This document shows, one piece after another, positions 35,340 to 44,569 of a DNA stretch of 64,000 nt (positions are counted from its first letter, which is position 1; the number at the start of each line of letters is the position of its first letter). The position numbers and the translations under genes are program-made. This DNA is from Charina bottae (Eukaryota; Chordata; Lepidosauria; Squamata; Charinaidae). The DNA lies in assembly GCA_023362775.1 (NCBI GenBank), contig JALMGJ010000008.1:40463501-40527500 (forward strand), in the 5' to 3' direction. The notes below the pieces were generated by a model. It was not told where the DNA came from, ran no database searches, and saw nothing but the letters and a program-made list of their open reading frames with translations.

Positions 35340-38300
35340 CTATGGGGCAAGCCAACCCCAGGAGGCACTACCACCTCCGTCGTCCCAGGCCAGGTGGCAA
35401 AGCCAGGTCTTAAGGGCCTTCCGAAAGGCCAGGAGGGAGGGGGCCAGTCTCACCTCCGGGGGCAGAATATTCCACAAGGCGGGCGCTATCGCAGAGAAGG
35501 CACGCCTCCTGGACCCCGCTAGATGGAATTGTCTTGTTGAGGGGGTCCGAAGCATGCCCTCCCTGCATGTACGGGTGGGGCGGGTCGACGTTATCGGGAC
35601 GAGACGGTCCCTCAGGTACCCTGGTCCTATGCCATGTAGGGCTTTAAAGGTAATCACCAACACCTTGAATTGGACCCGGAAGCAAACTGGCACCCAATGC
35701 AGCTCGCGAAGCAGAGGTGTTACATGTGCCGATCTTCTGGCACTCATAACTGCTCGCGCCGCTGCATTCTGCACCAGCTGAAGCTTCCGGATACTCTTCA
35801 AGGGTAGCCCCATGTAGAGCGCATTACAATAGTCTATACGGGAGATGACAAGGGCGTGAGTGACTGTTCGGAGGGCCTCCCGATCCAGGAAAGGGCGTAA
35901 CTGGTGCACAACTCGCAGCTGTGCAAAGGCCCTCCTGGCCACGACTGCCACCTGCTCTTCAAGCAGGAGTCGCGAGTCCAGGAGGACCCCCAGATTCCGC
36001 ACTGGATCCGAGTGGGGTAGTGCAACCCCCCCCAGAACCAAAGATGACAACTTCCCGGATCCAGGGGGGCCATCAATCCACAGCCACTCCGTCTTACCAG
36101 GGTTCAGTTGAAGCCTGTTGTTCCCCATCCAGACCCCCACAGCCTCCAGGCACTGAGATAAGGCATTGACCGCATCACTTACTTCACCCGGGACGGAGAT
36201 GTATAACTGGGTATCATCAGCATATTGGTGATACCTCATCCCGTGGTGACGGATGATCTCGCCCAGTGGCTTCATGTAGATGTTAAATAGGAGTGGAGAG
36301 AGAACCGACCCCTGCGGCACCCCACAAGTCAGGGGTCGCGGGTCAGCTCTCTCCTCCCCTATCAACACCGACTGGGAGCGGCCCTGGAGAAAGGAGGCGA
36401 ACCAGCGCAAAACCACACCGCCCGCTCCCAACTCCTCGAGCCGCTCCAAAAGTATACCATGGTCGACGGTATCGAAAGCCGCTGAGAGATCTAAGAGAGC
36501 AAGGATGGACGCACTCCCTCCATCCCGCTCTCGCCAGAGATCATCCATAAGTGCGACCAATGCGGTCTCCGTCCCATATCCCGGCCTGAAACCTGACTGG
36601 AAGGGGTCCAGATAATCCGTTTCATCCAGAATCCTCTGGAGTTGCAACGCCACCACCTTCTCAACCACCTTTCCTAAAAAGGGAAGGTGGGAGACTGGGC
36701 GAAAATTGCCCAGGATTGTAGGGTCCAGGGAAGGTTTCTTGAGGAGGGGGTGCACCAGCGCCACCTTAAAGGCCGCCGGGAACACCCCCTCACTCAAGGA
36801 CGAATTAATCATCACCTGGACCCAGCCACATGTCACCTCACTAGCTGATTTCACCAGCCAGGAGGGACATGGGTCAAGCTGGCATGTGGTGGCGTTTACA
36901 ATCCGGAGGATCCTGTCTACTTCATCAGGCGCAACAGGATCAAACTGTTCCCAGATAACGTGGTAAGTACGAGCCCCTGGCATCTCCCCAGATCTTGTCT
37001 CACGCTTGGAGTCCAACTTAGAATGAATCTGAGCGATTTTGTCCTGCAGATGCTCAGAAAACTCTTCCGAACGGCCCTGTAAGTGGGTCTCACCCTGCTC
37101 CCGACCCAAAAGTGATCTTGTAATCTTGAAAAGGGCCGTCAGGCGGCATTCTGCGGACGCAATAAGAGCGGAGAAATATTCACGTTTCGCCGCTCTTACC
37201 GCCACAAGGTAGGCCTTAACTGCGGCTCTAGCTTGTGTTCGGTCAGATTCAGTCTTCGTCTTTCTCCAGCGGCGCTCTAGACGTCTCTTAACCCTCTTCA
37301 AAGCCCTTAACTCTTCCGTGAACCACGGAGAGCAGCGGGTCGAACAGGGCCGGAGAGGTCGCATAGGCGCGATCTTGTCCAGGGCTCCGGCCGCGGCTTT
37401 ATTCCAGGCCGCGGCCAGGACCTCCACTGGAGCGTGAAGCAAGTCCTCGGGAATAACCCCCAGCTCCTTCTGAAACCTCACTGGGTCCATCAGTCGCCGG
37501 GGGCGGACCAATCGAATAGGTCCCGCCTCCCTGCGGAGTGGGGTAGCACAAGAGAGTCTCAGGGTCACCAGGGCGTGGTCTGACCATGACAATGGAGAAA
37601 GATGTAACTCTCCCCTCAGATCACATTGCCACTGCTCAGACAAGAAAACTAAGTCCGGGGTGAGACCACTGTCACGAGTCGGGTCACGAATAATCTGAGA
37701 CAGGCCCATAGCTGCCATGGTAGCCATGAACTCCCGGGCCGCCTCCGAGGACCGTCCCAGAGACGGCAGATTGAAGTCCCCCAGAACCATAAGTCTGGGG
37801 AACTCCACCGCCAACCCCGAGACAGCCTCGAGCAGCTCAGGCAGGGAGGTTGCTACGCAGCAGGGAGGCTGGTACAGCAGCAACACTCCCAACTGTTCTC
37901 GTGAACCCAACTTGAAAAACAGGGTCTCACACCCGGTCACTTGTGGAGCAGCGCCCCTGAAGGCCACAAGGGACTCTCGGATGACCACTGCCACCCCTCC
38001 TCCCCTGCCCCGGTGTCTCGGCTGATGCCACACCCGAAACCCGGCTGGGCATATCTCCGAGAGGGCTACTCCCCCCTCTGGGCCCAGCCAGGTCTCGGTA
38101 ATACACGCCAGGTCGGCCCCCTCCTCTATGATTAGATCACCTATAAGGGGGGCCTTGTTGTTCACCGACCTGGCATTCAGCAGCAGCAGTCGGAGACCGG
38201 AGCCCACGAGGATCTGCTTACCAGGGCCTGGGTATGAACACGGGGGGCCGGAACGCGCCACCGGTAGCAAACACCGGGGGCGCCTTCCCCAATGATGGCC

Positions 38301-38510
38301 TGCCCTCCGGTTCCCGTCATACCGTCCCCTGCCCGTCACCACCTGAATCAAATAGCCCGCCACACAGCCCCCAGAGATTCCCGGCTCTGGCCTGGTAGCC
38401 TCCACTCCCAGACCTCCGGAATTCCTGGGCTTAATCAAGGGTCCCTTATCCCATTCATCCATCATACAGTCGCACACAATGTCGGGCAGTGACAAGACCC
38501 CCCAGTGCAC
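35340..38510 (-). CDS. L2-clade LINE ORF2: endonuclease/reverse transcriptase, uninterrupted
   Basis: The 1056-residue frame encodes the L2 replicase. After about 105 residues without clear likeness, the APE-type endonuclease begins (LLNARSVNNK near 110, ITETWL with catalytic E139, GDFN with D245, SDH at 310-312). The reverse transcriptase carries NFRPVSHLPFLGK near 602, LLDLSAAFDTVDH at 672-684, GVPQGSVLSPLLFN near 730 and YADDTQLYI at 763. The end (ALWNILPPEVR, ALKTWL) is typical of L2. DLSAAFDTVDH favours L2 over CR1, which usually differs here. No stop or frameshift is seen. The true start is uncertain; the first 100 residues may be leader. It lies in the same orientation as CFAP299, inside intron 2. 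Confidence 0.9.
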   Translation of the reverse strand: MHWGVLSLPDIVCDCMMDEWDKGPLIKPRNSGGLGVEATRPEPGISGGCVAGYLIQVVTGRGRYDGNRRAGHHWGRRPRCLLPVARSGPPCSYPGPGKQILVGSGLRLLLLNARSVNNKAPLIGDLIIEEGADLACITETWLGPEGGVALSEICPAGFRVWHQPRHRGRGGGVAVVIRESLVAFRGAAPQVTGCETLFFKLGSREQLGVLLLYQPPCCVATSLPELLEAVSGLAVEFPRLMVLGDFNLPSLGRSSEAAREFMATMAAMGLSQIIRDPTRDSGLTPDLVFLSEQWQCDLRGELHLSPLSWSDHALVTLRLSCATPLRREAGPIRLVRPRRLMDPVRFQKELGVIPEDLLHAPVEVLAAAWNKAAAGALDKIAPMRPLRPCSTRCSPWFTEELRALKRVKRRLERRWRKTKTESDRTQARAAVKAYLVAVRAAKREYFSALIASAECRLTALFKITRSLLGREQGETHLQGRSEEFSEHLQDKIAQIHSKLDSKRETRSGEMPGARTYHVIWEQFDPVAPDEVDRILRIVNATTCQLDPCPSWLVKSASEVTCGWVQVMINSSLSEGVFPAAFKVALVHPLLKKPSLDPTILGNFRPVSHLPFLGKVVEKVVALQLQRILDETDYLDPFQSGFRPGYGTETALVALMDDLWRERDGGSASILALLDLSAAFDTVDHGILLERLEELGAGGVVLRWFASFLQGRSQSVLIGEERADPRPLTCGVPQGSVLSPLLFNIYMKPLGEIIRHHGMRYHQYADDTQLYISVPGEVSDAVNALSQCLEAVGVWMGNNRLQLNPGKTEWLWIDGPPGSGKLSSLVLGGVALPHSDPVRNLGVLLDSRLLLEEQVAVVARRAFAQLRVVHQLRPFLDREALRTVTHALVISRIDYCNALYMGLPLKSIRKLQLVQNAAARAVMSARRSAHVTPLLRELHWVPVCFRVQFKVLVITFKALHGIGPGYLRDRLVPITSTRPTRTCREGMLRTPSTRQFHLAGSRRRAFSAIAPALWNILPPEVRLAPSLLAFRKALKTWLCHLAWDDGGGSASWGWLAP

Positions 38511-39598
38511 CAGCTCTCGCTCTCGGCACTGTTAGGGTCCAGCACCACCCCCGCTCATACTCTGTACCTCTCCCTCAACTTCTCTCACTGGTCAGGGAGA
38601 GGTACCAACACCCACCAACAGTCACTCCTACCCCACCTGGCTCTCACCCAGGGGGTACTCTTACATAGCCATACAATCTTGGCTCCCCCTCGTCTCTCAC
38701 CCGGGGGGGTCCACATTCATACCAAGGGACCCCTACAAACCCTCTGCCACCTTAGCTTAAATGGGACGACATGCAGAATTTTATGGGAGTTAGTCCATGT
38801 TCTTCGTAGGCCCTGGTCTCCTGGGCTATCTGTCCAGCCTCTGCGTCTTCCCGGGCCGCAGGGCTCTCCACCAACTCCAGTCCGCTCTAACATCGGAAGC
38901 CTCCGAACCCCCTCTAGAAGTCGGTCCAGGAAAAAAAGTCCAGGAGTCCGCTGCCTCAACCGGGCTCCCCTCCGTGCTGTGACGGCTGTGACGGCTCCGC
39001 TAGGCCCCCACCAACTATACCGGCCTAGCTCAAATTCCGATGGTCTCCAGCCTCCAGCAGTCAAAAACAGAGAGGCCTCCGGCAGCCTCCAGCCGACCAC
39101 GATAGTCTTTGGATTCCGCAGGCTCCACCGGCCCCAGCCCAGAGACCAGCAATCAAAAATCTCCAGCCTCCAGCTGCCACCCGGCAGCCCCCCGCAGTCT
39201 CCAACCTTCGGTGGGCACCGGGCAACAGCTCCTTGCCAGCTCCACCGGCCCAACTCGAACCCCCCAGTCTCTGCGGCCTCCAGCTTCCCACGGACCTCGG
39301 CAGCCTACGGCGTCTCCGGCTGCTCGCTGGGCTCGCTTCTCCGCTTCTTCGCTCGCCTCCCCACACCGTTCCTCGGAGGCTCCGACCGGATGTAAAGGCT
39401 CGTCTCAGCACTCCCCCCCAGAGAAAGCCACTCACCCACTGACAACACCACCTCACTAGACCCCCAAAGGTGAATTTTCGGGGGGTTTTCACAGGGTTTC
39501 TGTGGCTTTCTCCCGGAGCGGTAATCGGCCGCGATGACTTGCGGCCGCCATCTTGGATTGGTAATGGCTAATAAATAATAATGAGATGTTTGTATATG
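38511..39598 (-). other. GC-rich 5' leader of the L2 element
   Basis: This is C-rich on the plus strand and is repeatedly open in several frames because of its composition. I see no domain in any of them. It is probably the 5' UTR/internal promoter of the L2, possibly with a degenerate ORF1. The last bases hold an aagatggcggc motif (YY1-like), known from internal promoters of other LINEs; its role here is inference. Confidence 0.55.
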
Positions 39599-41106
39599 TT
39601 CTTGTATAGTTCTTCTGTGTATTCTTGCCACCTCTTCTTAATCTCCCTGCCTTTTTTGTCCTTTATCATGCCCATCTTTGCACAAAACGTTCCCTTGATA
39701 TCTCCGATTTTTTTGAATAGATCTCTAGTCTTCCCCATTCTATTATTTTCCTCGATTTCTTTGCATTGTTCATTGAAGAAGGCCTTCTTCTCTCTCCTTG
39801 CTATTCTCTGGAAATCTGCATTCAGTTGGTTATATCTTTCCCTTTTTCCCTTGCCTTTTGCTTCCCTTCTTTCCTCAGCTATTTGTAAAGCTTCATCAGT
39901 CAGCCATTTTGCTTTCTTGCATTTCTTTTTCTTTGGGATGGTTTTAGTTGCTGCCTCCTGTACAATGTTACGAACCTCCATCCATAGTTCTTCAGGCACT
40001 CTGTCTACCAGATCTAATCCTTTAAATCTATTCCTCACCTCCACTGTATATTCATAAGGGATATGATTTAGGTCATACCTGAGTGGTCTAGTGTTTTTCC
40101 CTACATTCTTCAATTTAAGCCTAAATTTTGTGATAAGAAGCTCATGATCTGAGCCACAGTCAGCTCCAGGTCTTGTTTTTGCTGATTGTATAGAGCTTTT
40201 CCATCTTTGGCTGCAAAGTATATAATCAATCTGATTTCGGTATTGACCATCTGGTGATGTCCATGTGTAGAGTCGTCTCTTGTGTTGTTGGAAAAGTGTG
40301 TTTGCTATGACCAGCGTGTTCTCTTGACAAAACTCTATTAACCTTTGCCCTGCTTCGTTTTGTACTCCGAGGCCGAACTTGCCTGTTATTCCGGTTATTT
40401 TTTGACTTCCTACTTTAGCATTCCAGTCCCCTATGATGTAAAGGACATCTTTTTTTGGTGTTAGTTCTAGAAGGTGTTGTAGGTCTTCATAGAACCAGTC
40501 AACTTCAGCTTCTTCGGCATCAGTGGTTGGGGCATAGACTTGGATTACTGTGATGTTGAATGGTTTGTCTTGGATTTGAACTGAAAGCATTCTATCATTT
40601 TTGAGGTTGTACCCCAGTACTGCCTTTCCCACTCTTTTATTGACTATGAGAGCTACTCCATTTCTTCTAAGGGATTCTTGCCCACAGTAGTATATATAAT
40701 GGTCTCCTGAATTAAATTTGCCCATTCCTGTCCATTTTAGTTCGCTGATTCCCAAGATGTCGATGTTCAATCTTGTCATCTCATGTTTGACCACATCCAG
40801 CTTACCTTGATTCATTGATCTTACATTCCAGGTTCCTATGCAATATTGTTCTTTACAGCATCGGACTTTCCTTCCACTTCCAGACACATCCACAACTGAG
40901 CGTCCTTTCGGCTTTGGCCCAGCCGTTTCACTCTTTCTGGAGCTACTCGGAATTGCCGTCTGCTCTTCCCCAGTAGCATATTGGACACCTTCCGACCTGA
41001 GGGGCTCATCTTCCGGCGTCATATCTTTTAGCCTTTTGATACTGTCCATGGGTTTTCTTGGCAAGGATACTGGAGTGGTTTGCCATTCCCTCCTCCAGTG
41101 GACCAC
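39599..41106 (-). pseudogene. BovB polyprotein, N-terminal part (endonuclease and linker), cut by L2
   Basis: This open segment carries the BovB N-terminus and whole endonuclease (WNVR, SELKW, GDWNA, SDH all present) plus the linker up to EELYK. There the frame runs into the inserted L2 and stops after about 12 foreign residues. Compared with the intact copy at 44681-47767 it has an 18-bp in-frame deletion before EIKKRWQ (the DLTEAE residues are absent). Otherwise it is very similar, so both copies are young. It could at most make an endonuclease fragment. Confidence 0.9.
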
Positions 41107-41205
41107 GTTTTGTCAGAACTCTCCGTCATGACCTGTCCGTCTTGACCTGACTTCATTGAGTTATGCAAGCCCCTTCGCCACGACAAGGCAGTGATCCATG
41201 AAGGG

Positions 41206-41429
41206 GCTAATTCTACTTTATCATAAAGCTACATTGACAGAATCTTGGAAGTCTGAAAGTACAATTCTCCCGCTGTCTCCTTTACAGCCTGAGAAACTAG
41301 GGAGGGTCTCTTCTGAGCCTCTTGCCCTGTCCACTATCCAGCTGAGGGCTCTGCTGTCTCTTATCTGACCATTCCCTTGGCAGCATCTCTTGGCCCAGTC
41401 TCCCAAGGTCTTTCCCACATACCATTACA
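41206..41429 (-). repeat. LTR-like sequence, 5' part, right of the BovB insertion
   Basis: This continues the LTR-like sequence across the BovB. It may begin with TGTAATGG or TGTGGGAAAG on the minus strand. A partial internal likeness to the left half (ccaagattctgt) is visible. There is no coding sequence. Confidence 0.4.
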
Positions 41430-41825
41430 AGGTGGGATTATTTTGAGGTTCTTTCTCACACTTCCTTTTATCTCAAGACTGGGTAATCTCTTCTCCAAAT
41501 CCCTCCTTAATAGCTCCTTTCTTCCTTCCCCCCTAAATGGCTATTTCATACCTTCTCTAAGGTCTGGTCTACATTCCTTTCCAGTCCTGCTTATTCCACA
41601 GCGACCCACCAGTCAGACAGCGGAAATGTTCAGACTGGTGGCCTACACTGTGCCAAATGTTTGGAGCAGTAGCCTAACTACCCATCATCTTGAGAAAGTG
41701 CTCTCTCTCTTCTGTACTCATCTCCTGCATGCGTCATTGGTGCTACTTGCGACAAAACATCCGTTCTAATGAAATCAACAGGAATTAATTTGTCACTAAC
41801 TTATGCCTCATGCAATTGTCCAAAG

Positions 41826-42190
41826 AGAGCCAGTTTGGCATAGAAGTTTAAGGCAGCGTTTCTCAACCTTAGCAACCTTAAGATGTGTGGACTTCAACTC
41901 CCAGAATTCCCCAGCCAGCATGCTGGCTGGGGAATTCTGGGAGTTGAAGTCCACACATCTTAAAGTTGTTGAGGTTGAGAAACACTGGTTTAAGATACCA
42001 GGCTAGAAACCAGGAGACCATGAGTTCTAGTCCTGCCTTAGGCACAAAGCCATCCGGGTAGCTTTGAGCCAGTCACTCTCTCTCAGCCCTAGGAAGAAGG
42101 TCATGGCAAACCACTTCCGAAAATGTTGCCAAGAAAACTGTGTGGACTTGTCTGGTCAGTTGCCAGGAGTCAAGACTGACTTGAAGGCAA
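41826..42190 (+). repeat. CORE-SINE with BovB-like tail, split by a hAT MITE
   Basis: The head (gagccagtttggcatag) is at 41826. A palindromic MITE (41854-41987) interrupts it in the first 30 bp, and the SINE resumes with ataccaggctagaaaccagg. The tail is diverged (gccaggagtcaagactgact). Confidence 0.8.
41854..41987. mobile_element. Palindromic hAT MITE, family D, copy 5
   Basis: Flanks gtttaagg (41846-41853) and gtttaaga (41988-41995). It is inserted into the head of a CORE-SINE. Confidence 0.9.
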
Positions 42191-43042
42191 AAATACACGT
42201 TTTAGCAGAGGAGGATGTCCAGAAGCCCAGCAGAGCCCACGGGCCCTACCTTGAAATCACCAGCTGTTATGGTTCAGGTGTTTGGTTCCCCAGCCAATTA
42301 CACAAGTATAAAGACTCATCAGAAGTCCTGAAATAACCGTCTCCTGGGCAATGTGCTGGCACAGGATCAGTCACCAGCTGAATCAGAAAAAGCTTGTCCA
42401 CTTCTTTGCCTTTGGAACAAGCCTTCCTAGGCAGAGCACCTGGCAAGCGCGCCGAGTGCCATGGTTTCGGCAAACGGCAACACAAATATCCAGGTGTTCT
42501 CCAGGCATGTAGAAAAATGCAAGAATGTTGACATAAGCAGCTGATTCATGAGTCCTGTGACAGGAACAGCCAGCAACGGATCTCGTGTGCATGTGTGCGT
42601 GAGAAAGAGAGACTGTACCATATACAGAGATATATAAGCATATTTATGATTAACTACTGTAACACAAAAATGTTCTGCACAGAGTGTTTGACTACCCTGA
42701 GCACACCTGTTTCCATCATTTAAGAGTCATTCTGCTTAGAGTCTTTTCTTACCAGAGCATCAGGACTCCATCACAGCACTTTTAATACAGCACTTAAAAG
42801 TCAGAATTCAAATCCTATCTTCCTGCTGTTGCTGCTGCAAAACTATTTGCCCTCTGCAACAGGCAGTCCTGCCCAGCAAGATTTCCACCTTCTGTTAATA
42901 CTAACAAGCAAATACCATAACTCAGTGATGTTTTTTTAAAAAGAAAATGGAAGTCACAAGAAGCAGACTGAAGGAAAATGACTATATTGTACCTTTTGAG
43001 AGAAGGGAGAAATTACTTACTTTCTTGATGGTAATCATCTAT
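42191..43042. other. Intron 2, no recognised feature
   Basis: No element ends or exon-like sequence. 43561-44261 and 47789-48777 likewise show nothing I can support. Confidence 0.5.
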
Positions 43043-43084
43043 TAATAGATTTGATTGATTGATTGATGGATGGATGGATGGATG
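43043..43084. repeat. (gatt)n(gatg)n microsatellite
   Basis: Tetranucleotide run upstream of the old RTE fragment. Confidence 0.85.
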
Positions 43085-43285
43085 GGATTGATTGGGTGCC
43101 ATCAAGTCATTGTCGACTCTTAGCAACCACATAGATAACTTTTAACATAGATCCATCCCTAATTGGTCCTTCAGGTCTTCCAAGGGTGCCCCCGTCACTA
43201 CTGTAAGTGAGTCCATCCACCTTGCTGCTGGTCATCCTCTTCTTCTCTTTCTTTCCACCTTTCCTAGTATTAGAGCCTTCCCCAG
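43085..43285 (-). repeat. Old RTE-type 3' fragment
   Basis: ccatcaagtcattgtcgact and ggtcatcctcttcttctctt resemble an older RTE end in reverse. No frame is left. Confidence 0.55.
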
Positions 43286-43289
43286 AGAC

Positions 43290-43455
43290 TATTAATAGAT
43301 TTTATTTTATTATTTTATTTTATTTTATTTTATATTTTATTTTATTTTTTTTTATTTTATTTTATTTTATTTTATTATTTTATTTTATTTTATTTTATTA
43401 TTTTTTATTTATTTTTTTATTTTATTATTATTTTATTTTATTTTATTTTATTATT
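43290..43455. repeat. (tttta)n low-complexity array
   Basis: Imperfect tttta/tttat units. Open frames here are Phe/Leu/Ile-only artefacts. Confidence 0.9.
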
Positions 43456-43560
43456 TATTTTCAATGTATATGGCCACCCTTCCTACCATAGTGACTCTGG
43501 GCAGCAATCAGAATTTAGGACTAAAACAACAATATAAATGACTATAACAACCCCCCATCT
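43441..43560 (-). repeat. L2 3'-tail fragment after an AT array
   Basis: tatatggccacccttcctac and gtgactctgggcagcaatca match the reverse L2 3' end. The (tttta)n array at 43290-43455 is probably its expanded tail. Confidence 0.55.
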
Positions 43561-44261
43561 TATAATCCAAAGAAAAAGAAATAGCAGCTGAGAATAAAAA
43601 ACCTTAAAGTAATCAAGGAATGAGGAATGAAGTAATTTACTAATTTATTCCACATACAAAATCTCTGAGTTGCCTATAAGGTGATATTAACTTTTGGTCT
43701 GCTTTCTATAGCCATCTCCTTTCATAGCTCCACGAGACAATATGAAGAAATATTCCAAAGCAACGCATACTCACAGCTGACGTCTAACTACAACTGCAGT
43801 CCTGAGTTATGGCTAAAAATATTTTTTGATTCTTGTGATATTGTTAGAAAGAAACAATAACTTTTGCAATACAACAGAAGTGGTGGAGATAGTATAGAGC
43901 TATACGATTAACTAGTTTCCTTGGTGAGTTTGGTACTTTCGTTTTGTGATTTTGAAGTTGTTCTCTTTTTCCTTTGCAAAAGTGAGGAATAAAGACACAG
44001 CCTGTGCCCCCCAAGTTCCCTTTTTGCAGCATTCAGAACCATCACTGATCCTCACAGCCAGAAACTGAAAGCAGAGTCCTGCGCCGTTGAGAAGGAAACT
44101 GTAGTATAAGACTCTAAAACGGGTGTATCAAATAAAAAGAACAAAAGTCACCCCCCAAATGTCAGTCTCACTTAATGTTATCTGGCCCCATCCACTTTGC
44201 AGCCCATCCACACCCACATACAGACAAAAATGGCAAGGATGGCCATTGGTCACCTGTATCC

Positions 44262-44415
44262 ATGGGAAAGGAATCTAAAAAATCAAGATGGCAGTCGCAG
44301 CAGCATACAAGAAGCCCCACCCCTTTGCCCGTGCATGCAAAGACGATCCATATACAAAAGGGGCGGGGCTTCAATCAAGTGCCATCTTGACTTTTTTGAC
44401 CTCCCTGTGGATGCT
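44262..44415. mobile_element. Palindromic MITE, family E, copy 3
   Basis: aaaaaatcaagatggcag, agaagccccacccctttg and the mirrored aaaaggggcggggcttc, gccatcttgacttttttgac. The clearest copy; the arms are interrupted by a short unique centre. Confidence 0.65.
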
Positions 44416-44569
44416 GCTGCTGCTGCTTTAGAACAACTACAAGACTGGTGTGAGGAACTGCCTCCCATCCTTTGTGATTTTGAGACCTCTAAATGACTGA
44501 TCTCAGGTTAAAGAATTCAGGAATTACAATTGTCAGGAAGATGTAAGGCAGGTAATTTTGCACATTACT

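Larger units (their letters stand above)
35159..39603 (-). mobile_element. Full-length L2 LINE nested in BovB
   Basis: The 4.4-kb insert (35164-39598) is flanked by the 5-bp repeat ttctt (35159-35163 and 39599-39603), which is single in the uninterrupted BovB. On the minus strand it has about 1.1 kb of GC-rich leader containing ccaagatggcggccgc, the 1056-codon frame, and a 3' end with the gggcggggaataaatt motif and an (aataa)n-like tail. I see no convincing separate ORF1 in the leader. Confidence 0.9.
33569..41214 (-). mobile_element. Full-length BovB copy split by an L2 insertion
   Basis: A second complete BovB on the minus strand has its 5' end near 41205 and its 3' end near 33578, flanked by gctaattct at 33569-33577 and 41206-41214. 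The L2 LINE at 35164-39598 interrupts it. Removing the L2 restores continuity with the intact plus-strand copy. It sits inside an LTR-like sequence (see 33376-33577 and 41206-41429). Confidence 0.9.

Noticed and set aside
38505..39395. 296-codon plus-strand frame, proline/serine-rich
   Set aside because: It is antisense to the GC-rich leader of the L2 element; composition explains the lack of stops.
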